From positions 1 to 47,117 of the forward strand of contig WRAO01000017.1 in NCBI GenBank assembly GCA_009780175.1: a DNA stretch of 47,117 nt, written 5' to 3'. Position numbers and translations under genes: made by a program. This stretch comes from Oscillospiraceae bacterium. GTDB lineage: Bacteria; Bacillota; Clostridia; Oscillospirales; Oscillospiraceae. Positions 24,601-32,615 of this stretch are shown piece after piece. Below the pieces are notes generated by a model. It had not been told where the DNA came from. It ran no database searches and saw only the letters and a program-made list of their open reading frames with translations. Within the stretch, counting starts at the first letter, position 1; every line of letters starts with the position of its first letter.

Positions 24601-25320
24601 TTCGATCCGCACTGCGTCGAGTTGCGTAAAAAACGTAGTATGCCGGCAGTGGTCCGACCAGTATGTATCCAGCACCCGCAATTCCGTTACTGTCGGGTCT
24701 CTGCCTTCTTCGTTATGGAAATAATCCCGCACGCATTTCAGGTCTTCAATGTCCATCGCAAGGCCGTAATCGGTCAAGATCTGCTCCAGCCCCGCCGTTG
24801 CCGCCCAGATCAACCCGTCCACCGTCCCAACAGGATCGGCCTTGCGGAACTGTTGCTCCAGCGTCTCCGGCAAATCAGGAGAAGCCTCCCGGCACTCCAC
24901 CGGATTAATCAAATACTTCCGCATACGCACAAAATCGGCTTCAGAAATCTCCCCGAGGAACACATACACAGAGGCATACGCCACCCGTGGCCGCTCTCCG
25001 CCCGTAAGAAACTGAATACATTGTGCCGCCGAATTTGCGCGCTGATCGTACTGCCCCGGCAAAGCCTCCACGAGAAGCGTCTGATGCGGCCCTTCTATCG
25101 CAGGCAAGGCATCATAACAAATATCCGCCTGCGGCTCAGACAGCAAGGTCCCGCGCACAGTCTCCCACGCCGCCTCCGCCATACCCTCCACATCATACCG
25201 ATGGAAAAGCCGTACCCCACTCAGTGAGACAAGTCCCAAATCCGCCCGAAGCCGAGCGGCCAGGCCCTCTGCCTCCACATCAAATCCCGGACGCTTTTCT
25301 GTATAACAACGAAATACCAT
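21628..25320 (-). CDS. purL: Phosphoribosylformylglycinamidine synthase, single-chain (PurL-PurQ)
   Basis: 1230 residues, full length for the clade-II single-chain enzyme of Clostridia. It converts FGAR to FGAM in purine synthesis using glutamine and ATP. The synthase half has TYWSDHCRHTTFF, FKNETHNHPTEIEPFGGAAT and a second AIRS-type repeat. A class I glutaminase domain occupies about residues 970-1230 (LILPGGMSGGDEPEG). The nucleophile loop, normally GICNGFQ, reads GLGNGFQ: residue 1071 is Gly (GGC, minus strand of 22108-22110). The expected His and Glu (GHSER, about 1201-1203) are present. If real, glutamine hydrolysis would be lost and ammonia needed. No other pur gene adjoins. Confidence 0.93.
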   Translation of the reverse strand: MVFRCYTEKRPGFDVEAEGLAARLRADLGLVSLSGVRLFHRYDVEGMAEAAWETVRGTLLSEPQADICYDALPAIEGPHQTLLVEALPGQYDQRANSAAQCIQFLTGGERPRVAYASVYVFLGEISEADFVRMRKYLINPVECREASPDLPETLEQQFRKADPVGTVDGLIWAATAGLEQILTDYGLAMDIEDLKCVRDYFHNEEGRDPTVTELRVLDTYWSDHCRHTTFFTQLDAVRIEDEAVRAAYAQYQAAREEVYGERAKDRPETLMDLATIGAKTLKKRGRLQNLDESEEVNACSIRVKAKVEGQEEDWLLMFKNETHNHPTEIEPFGGAATCVGGIIRDPLSGRAYVHQAMRVSGAADPRTPVAETIPGKLPQRTLVRTAATGNSSYGNQVGAATGLVHELYHPGYVAKRMEAGAVVGAVPFAQVVREVPEPGDRVLLVGGRTGRDGCGAATGSSKEQDASSQVECAADVQKGDALEERKIIRLFRRPEICQLIRRCNDFGAGGVSVAIGELADGLDIDLGRVRTKYEGLSGTEIAISESQERMAVVVRASDVQAFVAAALEEDLEAYEVARVTRDKRMVMRLDGRVIVNISREFLATSGVRKHAEAEVPVLPEIDDEPRLGGVTERMRELVTDLRFCSQRGLGERFDGTAGSGSVLAPYGGKTRRSPAQAMAALLPVLGRETSTASVMAFGCDPYILEQNPFQGARDAVIDSVAKLVATGVDPETVYLSLQEYFPRLGADRKRWGLPFAALLGALDAQLGLNVAAIGGKDSMSGTYLDLDVPPTVISFAVAPCEAEHVVSPEFKVAGNHVYYFPPGDGYAVKRAMWGAIHRYVVKGLVKSARAVTTGGIAEAIFKSAVGNEIGFVAEDHLTAEMLFARRPGGILVESATLLDGAIRIGSTTAEPTLELCGETLQLAELVSLWEGVLEEIFPRRAGTTESVPPISFPTRSNLAPKVKKTLPQAVIPVFPGTTGEEDAARAVRLAGGEAKIVIVRSMSGELLAQSVEALARAIHESQMLILPGGMSGGDEPEGSGKLIAALFQSPLLGEVMNRLLYDRDGLILGLGNGFQALIKLGFLPEGEIKARRADDPTLARNLINRHQAGYVTTRVASVNSPWMSLMRVGDLYTLPVSHGEGRFVARPDLIQDLAAKGQMATQYCDLDGRPTMDIDYNPNGSMMAIEGLFSPDGRVFGKMGHSERRGPFVGKNIPGHLHQPIFESGVAYFK

Positions 25321-25342
25321 TTTTCATTCTCCCTTTCGCCGA

Positions 25343-26059
25343 TCAAATCGCTCCTACATTTCGAAACCCGAGCTTCTTCAGCGTGGGCACTGCCACGCGG
25401 CTGACAAGGGGCACACATCTCCCCACTAACAAAGCGGCAATCACGGTCCCCTCTCGCAGCCCGTAAATGCCGCCCAAAAACAAAAATGAGAGTAAGGCCG
25501 CCAGGGCCACCAAGGTACAGTCCATCACCATCTTCACACGGAAAAAGAGGAAGCGCGGACACTTTTTCACAATCGCCGTTACCAGCGCCGCCGGTGGCAG
25601 GGGTACAAGCCGCGCCTGCAAATGCAACACAATCCCGCACGCAATACAGACAATGCCGATCCCCAGCATCAAAAGTTGGCCCAAATATCCGGGAAACGAA
25701 ACCGTCCCAAATAAGACCTCCGCCGCGTCCACAAAATATCCGAGCAGCCGTGAGATCAAGAGCTGTGTCAAATGAATCCACTGAAAATCCCTGCGCAAAA
25801 TGAGAATCTGGAGCAGGGCAAAGATAGAGAAGATGAAAAACGCGCTCGTCCCCAAAGAAAAACCGGTAATCAAGCTGTAGACCAAGGGTAGCACACTAAT
25901 CGCCGAAACGCCAAGACCCGCATTGATGTTAAACACAACGCCAATTGCCATCACAAACATGGCAAAGGTATACAGCAAGATGCGCCGCACAAGCTGCGTC
26001 TCTCTCATCCACGCAATATACCCATCAGAACCCCACTGTTTCTCCACGGGACGGTCCAT
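25343..26059 (-). CDS. YczE/YitT-like multi-span membrane protein
   Basis: 238 residues, six or so helices. LYTFAMFVMAIGVVFNINAGLGVSAISVLP near the N-terminus is the typical start of the YczE (DUF6198-like) family, in which a conserved G-x-G-V/A-x-x-x-x-x-P follows the first helix. Function is unknown; transport is assumed. AGAGGATG precedes the ATG. It lies 22 bp upstream of purL and 16 bp downstream of the binding-protein gene. Confidence 0.7.
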   Translation of the reverse strand: MDRPVEKQWGSDGYIAWMRETQLVRRILLYTFAMFVMAIGVVFNINAGLGVSAISVLPLVYSLITGFSLGTSAFFIFSIFALLQILILRRDFQWIHLTQLLISRLLGYFVDAAEVLFGTVSFPGYLGQLLMLGIGIVCIACGIVLHLQARLVPLPPAALVTAIVKKCPRFLFFRVKMVMDCTLVALAALLSFLFLGGIYGLREGTVIAALLVGRCVPLVSRVAVPTLKKLGFRNVGAI

Positions 26060-26075
26060 ACAACATCCTCTTTCT

Positions 26076-27764
26076 CTAACGCTCTTCTTCTCGTACCAGG
26101 GACGGCAGATCTATCATCCAATCCCAGACATTGTGATACAGATTTTCCTGCGTCGGCTGCATCCCGATCACGACGCCCCGCTGGGTCGCCACGGTCAGAT
26201 GGCGAAAGCCGATCACCGCAAACGGCATGTCCTCCAAAATCGCCCGGCTGAGCCGTTCCGCCCGATATGCGCGGTCTGTCTGTCCGGAGGCCAAAAAGTC
26301 GTCCAAAACCCGCCGCTCCACCCGGTTCGCCGTCCCGCCAAAGGCAAGGGTGCCGAAGAGGAGTTCCATCAAATCAAAATCCGGCTGGAGCCGCACTTGT
26401 CCGTAATACAGATCAAAGTCTCCCGCCTGCAAGGCAAAGAGGAACTCATTATAAGGCCTGTCATCCACAATCACCTGATACCCAAGCTCCGCAATACTCG
26501 CCGCGATATACGCCGCCGCGTCCAACCGGCTCGTGTTCCCGCTCGCCACCAAAAGCGTAAGCTGCACCGGCGGGCGATCCGTCGTCGCACCCTCTTCCGC
26601 TTCTTCGCCCTCGCCGACTATTGCGCCGTTTTCCGCATCCAACTCTCCGTCGAGCACATCCGCTAAAGTAACCGCTCCGGCCAGAATCTGCCGGGCTAAA
26701 CTAAGGTCAAACGCAAGCCGCGCCGCAAGGTCGTGATCGTAATAAAACAGCGCCGGATGGAAGGGCAAGGGCGACGGCACCGCATGCCCGCGCATGATAT
26801 TATCTGTAATGTAAAGCCGATCCAGCGCAAAATTGATCGCCTGCCGCACTTCCAGGTTGCGCACCTCCGGCCGATGGACGTTAAATCCGATATAATCCAT
26901 CAGCGTAGCTTCAAAATGCCGCAACTCCCGTGTCCCCGCCAATTGCGGTTCGCCCGTAGCAGTAAGTTCCAAAGCCGCAATGTCAAGATACCCGGAGTTA
27001 AAGTGTGCTGTCATCTGCTCCAAAGTGGCGATCTCTCTGAGATAAATCGTGTTAACCGGCAACTCCGCATACCGCGGATGTTCCGCAAACCCAAGCAGTC
27101 TCGGCGGACCATAGTCCTCGATAAACCGGAATGGCCCCGTCCCCGGCGGCGCAGCTTGTCCGCCTGAACCCCAGGGGATAATGGGAAACGTGAGCAACAC
27201 CGGCAAATTCCCATGCACCCGGCTCAAAATAATGTCCACCTCATAGGGATACGCCACGCCATCCGCGTCAAACCGCCGCTCATAGTCATGCACAATCTCA
27301 AGCCGGCCGCCAAACACCACCGAACTCCGTGCCCGGTTCAGCGAATAGATCACATCTGCTACCGTCAGGCTCTGCCCGTCGTGAAAGGTAATTCCCTGCC
27401 GAATCTGAATCGTATGCCGCCGCCCATCTAGCGTGGTGACACTCTCAGCCAACACCGGCACAGCGGTAAAATGCTCCGCCAAGGCATAAAGCCCCTCATA
27501 CACCAGCCCACTCGCCGACAGATTGTCCCGGCTTCGGCTCGTATAGGGGTTGATTACATCCCCCTCCAGCACAAAGCTGATAGATACCCTGCCATCACAG
27601 GGAATCCCCGGATCAATGGGAATCGGCGTCGGCGTGACAATCAGTTCCAGCTGATCGTCAACCGTCTCCCGTGCTCCCAGCAAAAGCCCACACCCGGTCA
27701 AACTGCTCATCAGCAGAGCCACCACCAGCACAAGGGCTATCCGTTTCCGTGTCAAAGGTTTCAT
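26076..27764 (-). CDS. Oligopeptide-type ABC substrate-binding lipoprotein
   Basis: 562 residues from the ATG at 27764. The N-terminus MKPLTRKRIALVLVVALL and lipobox SSLTGC predict a lipoprotein. The body matches family 5 solute-binding proteins (Opp/Dpp/Nik): GLVYEGLYAL, ITFHDGQSLTVADVIYSLNRA, GTGPFRF, and a late LYYGQVRLQPDFDLMELLFG. An acidic Glu/Ala-rich insert (about residue 395-410) is unusual. No permease or ATPase genes adjoin it. The upstream open frame overlaps pgeF; the chosen start leaves a 2-bp gap. Confidence 0.85.
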   Translation of the reverse strand: MKPLTRKRIALVLVVALLMSSLTGCGLLLGARETVDDQLELIVTPTPIPIDPGIPCDGRVSISFVLEGDVINPYTSRSRDNLSASGLVYEGLYALAEHFTAVPVLAESVTTLDGRRHTIQIRQGITFHDGQSLTVADVIYSLNRARSSVVFGGRLEIVHDYERRFDADGVAYPYEVDIILSRVHGNLPVLLTFPIIPWGSGGQAAPPGTGPFRFIEDYGPPRLLGFAEHPRYAELPVNTIYLREIATLEQMTAHFNSGYLDIAALELTATGEPQLAGTRELRHFEATLMDYIGFNVHRPEVRNLEVRQAINFALDRLYITDNIMRGHAVPSPLPFHPALFYYDHDLAARLAFDLSLARQILAGAVTLADVLDGELDAENGAIVGEGEEAEEGATTDRPPVQLTLLVASGNTSRLDAAAYIAASIAELGYQVIVDDRPYNEFLFALQAGDFDLYYGQVRLQPDFDLMELLFGTLAFGGTANRVERRVLDDFLASGQTDRAYRAERLSRAILEDMPFAVIGFRHLTVATQRGVVIGMQPTQENLYHNVWDWMIDLPSLVREEER

Positions 27765-27766
27765 GC

Positions 27767-28573
27767 TTACTCCGTTTCTCGCATTACAATCATCGCCGCC
27801 TGCGCCCCGCGCAAGCCCTCCGTCACTCGGTGCGACCAAAACAAATCCGGCAAACACATCGTACATTCCACCGCCACCGTAATATGCGCCGGCAACAGCC
27901 CCGCCCGGACCAAAAGCCGCCGATTGACCTCTTTCAAATCCACCACGGCCTTCCCATCTTCCAACTCCCGAATAGAGTCCTCAGCCTCTTCGCCTAAAAT
28001 CGCCCGCACCGCAGCCGATACCTCCGACCCCGTCTCAAAACAACAGGCCCCAATCCCAGGCCCAATCGCCGCCCGGATTGTCTGCGGATCCGCACCGAAT
28101 TCCATCAACTTCCCAACAGCCTTGCCGACAATATCAAGCACCGTACTCCGCCACCCCGCATGAACCGCACCAACGGCCCCAGTCGAGGCATCCCAGAGCA
28201 ACACCGGAATACAGTCCGCAGTGAACACCGCAAGCGCAACATCCCGCTCCGCCGTCACCAGCCCATCGGCTTCCCAGGCGACGGCTCGGAAGATATCTCC
28301 AAACTGATCCGCCGGGCCCACTGCCCGAACCGCATCCCCATGGACCTGCCGAGAAAAGACCAAGTCCTCGTTCCGCGTCCCCAGTGCCGCCGTGATTCGA
28401 TTGTAATTCTCCAAAATCGCCGCTGGATCATCACCGAGGTTCTGCCGGAGGTTAAGAGACGCATAAATCCCCTCACTCACCCCGCCAAGCCGTGTCGTAA
28501 ACGCATGCGGCACAGGAATCTGCTCATCGACCAGATACACTAGATCGCCAAATTGTCGGGTGATAATTGCCAT
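27767..28573 (-). CDS. pgeF: Peptidoglycan editing factor / multicopper polyphenol oxidase-like
   Basis: 268 residues, the normal length for PgeF (YfiH/YlmD). The conserved His-Cys-His metal-site segments are present: FSRQVHGDAV, FTADCIPVLLWD and GAVHAGWRSTV, then PGIGACCFETG. Homologues act as purine nucleoside phosphorylases/deaminases and prevent misincorporation into peptidoglycan in E. coli. It is 2 bp upstream of the lipoprotein gene and 72 bp downstream of secA. Confidence 0.92.
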   Translation of the reverse strand: MAIITRQFGDLVYLVDEQIPVPHAFTTRLGGVSEGIYASLNLRQNLGDDPAAILENYNRITAALGTRNEDLVFSRQVHGDAVRAVGPADQFGDIFRAVAWEADGLVTAERDVALAVFTADCIPVLLWDASTGAVGAVHAGWRSTVLDIVGKAVGKLMEFGADPQTIRAAIGPGIGACCFETGSEVSAAVRAILGEEAEDSIRELEDGKAVVDLKEVNRRLLVRAGLLPAHITVAVECTMCLPDLFWSHRVTEGLRGAQAAMIVMRETE

Positions 28574-28645
28574 AGATATTCCCTCGCTCGTTGCCGGATA
28601 TATAATAAGCGCACTGAAAGCCTCCTTTGAAAAAGGAGCCTGTAT

Positions 28646-31447
28646 CTACGCATCCTTCCCGCAACAGTTCTTATACTTAATCGGCGACCCATCTTCCCGG
28701 ATCCGCCCGCAAGGACAAGCCTCATTCCGCCCGACCTTTTTCTCCACACGCACCGGCTGCCGCTTCGGCCTCCCGCCGCCGCCAGTCTGCATTCCCGCGA
28801 CGACGTTCTGCGCCACGCTCTTGCGCTCCAGCGCGTTCGTCTCCTGATCCTTGCGTACCTGCGCCGTAAACACGCGCCGCACGACCTCTTCTTTGATGCC
28901 GCCGATCATGCCGTCAAACATCTCGAAGCCCTCGCGCTTATAGGCATCCACCGGATTTTGCTGGGCATAGGCACGCAACCCAATCCCCTGCCGCAACTCT
29001 TGCATCGCGTCAATATGATCCATCCAAAACTCATCTACAACCCGAAGCAACACAATCCGTTCCAATTCCCGCAAAACGGACATGGGTTGCCCCTGTACAA
29101 ACTCTACTGTCCCAAGCTCCTTTTCACGGCGGTCATAGACCTCCAGAGCTCGGCGTTCGAGTTCGTCAATCAAGCTGTCTTCATCAAAGGCCGCAAGCTG
29201 CGCCGCATCTGGCTGCCAAGCCCCCGGCACGAGGAATAACCCCTCAAATGGCTTGACAATCTGCGCAAAGCCTTCCTTCTTCAATGGCTGCCCTGGGGTT
29301 ATGCTGCCCGCCACCTGCGCCTCGATCACTTCGCCGATCATCGCGCGGACGTTCTCTTCGATATCTCCTCCGTCCAGCACTTGTTGACGTTGCTTGTAGA
29401 TCAACTCGCGCTGGCGGTTCATAACGTCGTCATATTCCAAAACTTGTTTACGAGACTGGAAATTCCGGCTCTCCACCTGTCTCTGCGCGTTCTCGATCAG
29501 GTTCGTAAAAATCTTCTGCTCCAGCGGCGTGTCCTCGTCAAACCCGCCCCGCTCCATGATGGCCTCAAAGCGTTCTTGCGCAAAGATCCGGATCAAATCA
29601 TCCGTCGCCGCGAGGTAAAACTTGCTCTCACCCGGGTCACCTTGCCGTCCCGCGCGGCCTCTGAGCTGATTATCAATACGCCGCGATTCGTGCCGCTCCG
29701 TACCCAAAATAAACAACCCGCCCACGTCCCGAACTTGCTCCGCCTCAGCGGCAATGTCCGCCTTATGCGCCGCGAGCCGCTCCGCGAACATCTTCCGCGC
29801 CGCCTTCACGTCCTCATTGTCCGTATCCGCAAACCCGGTCGCTTCGACGATCACCTCGTCCGTATACCCTGCCTTCACCAAATCGTGCCGCGCCAGATAC
29901 TCCGCGTTTCCGCCCAGCATAATATCCGTACCACGACCCGCCATGTTCGTCGCGATCGTCACCGCCCCAAACTTACCTGCTTGGGCGACAATCTCGGCCT
30001 CTTTTTCATGGTTCTTCGCGTTGAGCACATTGTGCTTTACCTTCTCTTTGGCGAGCAGTTTCGACAGCAGTTCGCTCTTCTCAATCGAAACCGTACCCAC
30101 CAGCACCGGCTGGCCGATCTCATGACACTCCATAATCTGCTGAATAATCGCCCGATGCTTGCCAATGTCGGACTTATAAATCACATCCGGCAAATCAATC
30201 CGCGCCAATGGGCGGTTCGTCGGAATCTCGACGATATCAAGGCTGTAGATCGTGACAAACTCGTCCTGCTCCGTCATCGCCGTACCCGTCATGCCGGAGA
30301 GTTTGGCATACATACGGAAATAGTTCTGGAAGGTAATGGTCGCAAGGGTTTTCGATTCCTTCTCGACCGTCACGCCCTCTTTCGCCTCAATGGCTTGATG
30401 GAGGCCCTGCGAATACCGCCGCCCCACCATCAGACGGCCCGTGAACTCGTCTACGATGATGACCTCGCCATCGCGCACCACATAGTCCACATCCTTATGC
30501 ATGATCCCATACGCCCGGATCGCTTGGCTGATGTGGTGCATCAGCGTGGAATTTTCCAAATCCGCAAGATTTTCGATGTTAAAATGGTGCTCCGCCTTCT
30601 TCGTGCCTCTGGCGGTCAAAGTGGCGACTTTGGCCTTCTCATCGACCACGTAATCGGCGTCGAGGTTGACGTCTTCCTCCGCCTTCTCATCCGTTTTCGC
30701 GTAGACCTTCGCCTTGAACCCCCGCACAAGGTGGTCCACCTGCCGATAGAGGTCCGTCGAGGCATCCCCCTGCCCGGAGATAATCAACGGTGTCCGCGCT
30801 TCGTCGATCAAGATGGAGTCCACCTCATCCACGATGGCAAACACATGCCCGCGTTGCACCATGTCTTGCTTATACAGCGCCATATTGTCACGCAGATAAT
30901 CAAAGCCGAGTTCATTGTTGGTGCCGTAAGTGATATCCGCCGCATAAGCCGCCCGCCGCTCAGAGCTCGAAAGCCCCTGCACAACCAGCCCGACCTTCAA
31001 CCCCAAAAACCGATGGACCTTCCCCATCCACTCACTGTCACGCCGGGCCAAGTAGTCATTCACCGTGACCACATGCACGCCTTTCCCGGCCAGCGCGTTG
31101 AGATAACTCGGCAAAGTCGCGACGAGGGTCTTGCCCTCACCCGTCTTCATCTCCGCAATCCGGCCCTGGTGGAGGATCATCCCGCCGATGAGCTGCACTT
31201 TATAGTGCCGCATCCCGAGTACGCGGTCCGCCGCCTCCCGCACGGTGGCGAAGGCGTCCGGTAAAATATCATCCAAGGTTTCACCATCTGCAAGGCGACC
31301 TTTGAGCCAATCCGTCTTGGCCTTGAGTTCCGCGTCCGAAAGCGCCCGATACTCGTCCTGCAGAGCCTCAATCCGCTCCACAGTCGGCAAAATGCGCTTG
31401 ACCTCTCTATCACTCCGGCTCCCGAAGACCTTGCTGAAAATACCCAT
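28646..31447 (-). CDS. secA: Preprotein translocase ATPase SecA
   Basis: 933 residues, somewhat long for a Firmicute SecA. It drives protein export through SecYEG. MKTGEGKTLVATLPSYLNA (Walker A), VDEVDSILIDEARTPLI (Walker B), GMTGTAMTEQDEF, NMAGRGTDI and LRGRAGRQGDPG are all present. The C-terminal zinc motif is altered: C-P-C-G and the final C-C are separated by 14 residues (RIREDGSPIKYKN after the Gly) instead of the usual 8. It has its own consensus promoter and is followed by a decayed CTCCTTT/AAAGGAG hairpin. Confidence 0.97.
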   Translation of the reverse strand: MGIFSKVFGSRSDREVKRILPTVERIEALQDEYRALSDAELKAKTDWLKGRLADGETLDDILPDAFATVREAADRVLGMRHYKVQLIGGMILHQGRIAEMKTGEGKTLVATLPSYLNALAGKGVHVVTVNDYLARRDSEWMGKVHRFLGLKVGLVVQGLSSSERRAAYAADITYGTNNELGFDYLRDNMALYKQDMVQRGHVFAIVDEVDSILIDEARTPLIISGQGDASTDLYRQVDHLVRGFKAKVYAKTDEKAEEDVNLDADYVVDEKAKVATLTARGTKKAEHHFNIENLADLENSTLMHHISQAIRAYGIMHKDVDYVVRDGEVIIVDEFTGRLMVGRRYSQGLHQAIEAKEGVTVEKESKTLATITFQNYFRMYAKLSGMTGTAMTEQDEFVTIYSLDIVEIPTNRPLARIDLPDVIYKSDIGKHRAIIQQIMECHEIGQPVLVGTVSIEKSELLSKLLAKEKVKHNVLNAKNHEKEAEIVAQAGKFGAVTIATNMAGRGTDIMLGGNAEYLARHDLVKAGYTDEVIVEATGFADTDNEDVKAARKMFAERLAAHKADIAAEAEQVRDVGGLFILGTERHESRRIDNQLRGRAGRQGDPGESKFYLAATDDLIRIFAQERFEAIMERGGFDEDTPLEQKIFTNLIENAQRQVESRNFQSRKQVLEYDDVMNRQRELIYKQRQQVLDGGDIEENVRAMIGEVIEAQVAGSITPGQPLKKEGFAQIVKPFEGLFLVPGAWQPDAAQLAAFDEDSLIDELERRALEVYDRREKELGTVEFVQGQPMSVLRELERIVLLRVVDEFWMDHIDAMQELRQGIGLRAYAQQNPVDAYKREGFEMFDGMIGGIKEEVVRRVFTAQVRKDQETNALERKSVAQNVVAGMQTGGGGRPKRQPVRVEKKVGRNEACPCGRIREDGSPIKYKNCCGKDA

Positions 31448-31495
31448 ATTTTGAATCGCACCTTTCTAGGAGGATTTTCTCTTTAGCAACATGTA

Positions 31496-31524
31496 ATTAT
31501 ACCACATTTTACTTGGTGATGCAA
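31496..31524 (-). promoter_or_regulatory. Sigma-A promoter of secA
   Basis: Minus strand: -35 TTGCAT (31519-31524), 17-bp spacer, -10 TATAAT (31496-31501). Confidence 0.85.
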
Positions 31525-31662
31525 AGGATTTCAGGCGTTCTGTTCGCTTATAAATTGTTAACTTTCTATGGCCTAGGGAGGTCACGCCTCATTTCGCCGA
31601 GGCGCGATTGTCATTTGCGCCCCTGCGGGAGAGACACATCGGGCGTCCCGTTCCCAATTTAG

Positions 31663-31706
31663 CCCCGTAAAAAACAAACGGGGCGCCCAGTGTGCGCCCC
31701 CTACAA
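31663..31706 (-). terminator. Terminator of the RluA gene built from a short dispersed repeat (copy 2)
   Basis: The palindrome GGGGCGC (31680-31686) / GCGCCCC (31694-31700) is followed on the minus strand by GTTTGTTTTTTACGGGGC. A second nested pairing ACGGGGC/GCCCCGT is possible across the T stretch. The core reads GTAGGGGGCGCAC-ACTGG-GCGCCCC on the minus strand, the pattern of the repeats at 3765, 38307 and 45194. The rest of the 31525-31662 gap shows no gene. Confidence 0.65.
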
Positions 31707-32615
31707 TCTCTCCAACAATCCCACAAAACCCGGATCCTCAATAGGAGCAAAAACCTCCACCCACTCACCCGTAAGCGGATGCCAAAACCCCAAATATGAA
31801 CTATGGAGCAGCTGCCGCTCCACCCCAAGCACCCCGGAAAGCTCCGCAGACTCCTCCGTGCAGTACAACCGATCCCCCACCAACGGCACGCCCCGATGCA
31901 GGCAATGCACCCGAATCTGATGTGTCCGCCCCGTCTCTAACGTCAATTCCAATGCACTACAAGTCTGCCCGCCAAGCATGCCACGCTTCACGGTCCGATA
32001 ATGCGTCACAGCCCGCCGCCCATCCACCGCCACAATCCGCAGCATATTCTGCGGCTCAAACCGCCGAATCGGCAAATCAATCACCCCATCCGGCGGCGAA
32101 AGTTCGCCCAAAACCAAGGCCGTATATCGCTTCTCCGCCGTCTGCAAGGCCTCCACAACCTTCGCCTTCATATGCGCGTTCTTCGCAAACAGCACCGCCC
32201 CGCTCGTATCCCGATCCAGCCGGTTCACAATATGGCAATTCGGCCGCTGCCCGCTTTTCTGTAGGTAGCCCACCACAAAATTCGCCAGCGTCCCCACATT
32301 CTTCGCGCGAGACGGATGCACAATCATCCCCGGCGGTTTATTCACCGCGATCAGGCCCTCGTCTTCCCAGAGCACAGCCAGAGGCCCATCCTCCGGCACA
32401 TTATCCCCATCCCGCTCGCCGAGTGAGACATCCGCCGTCACAAGCTCTCCCGCCCGCACCTGATAAGTGGTAAACCGCAAAACGCCGTCCACATGCAGCC
32501 CCCCGTGCGCTTTCAGCCCCCGGACCGCAGCCGCGGACAACCCCATACACCCACGCAAGATATGGAGGAGGACGAATCCGTCCTCCTCCACTGTTACCCT
32601 GTGCGAAACAATCAT
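31701..32615 (-). CDS. RluA-family pseudouridine synthase
   Basis: 304 residues. The catalytic aspartate lies in VNRLDRDTSGAVLFAKN, and the family region RYTALVLGELSPPDGVIDLPI and the C-terminal GRTHQIRVHCLHRGVPLVGD are present. About the first 75 residues form an S4-like RNA-binding domain. It isomerises uridines in rRNA (RluD/RluC group); the exact target cannot be read from the sequence. Its start overlaps the end of the upstream membrane-protein gene by 4 bp, suggesting coupling. Confidence 0.92.
   Translation of the reverse strand: MIVSHRVTVEEDGFVLLHILRGCMGLSAAAVRGLKAHGGLHVDGVLRFTTYQVRAGELVTADVSLGERDGDNVPEDGPLAVLWEDEGLIAVNKPPGMIVHPSRAKNVGTLANFVVGYLQKSGQRPNCHIVNRLDRDTSGAVLFAKNAHMKAKVVEALQTAEKRYTALVLGELSPPDGVIDLPIRRFEPQNMLRIVAVDGRRAVTHYRTVKRGMLGGQTCSALELTLETGRTHQIRVHCLHRGVPLVGDRLYCTEESAELSGVLGVERQLLHSSYLGFWHPLTGEWVEVFAPIEDPGFVGLLERL

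Noticed and set aside
22909-25227. Two long open frames (397 and 373 codons) antisense to purL
   Set aside because: Composition (Arg, Pro, His, Gln) and position show that they are artefacts of codon bias on the other strand.
29381-31264. A 627-codon open frame antisense to secA
   Set aside because: It lies wholly opposite a certain gene, has an Arg/His/Pro/Leu-rich composition typical of GC-rich antisense frames, and has no ribosome site or known motif.
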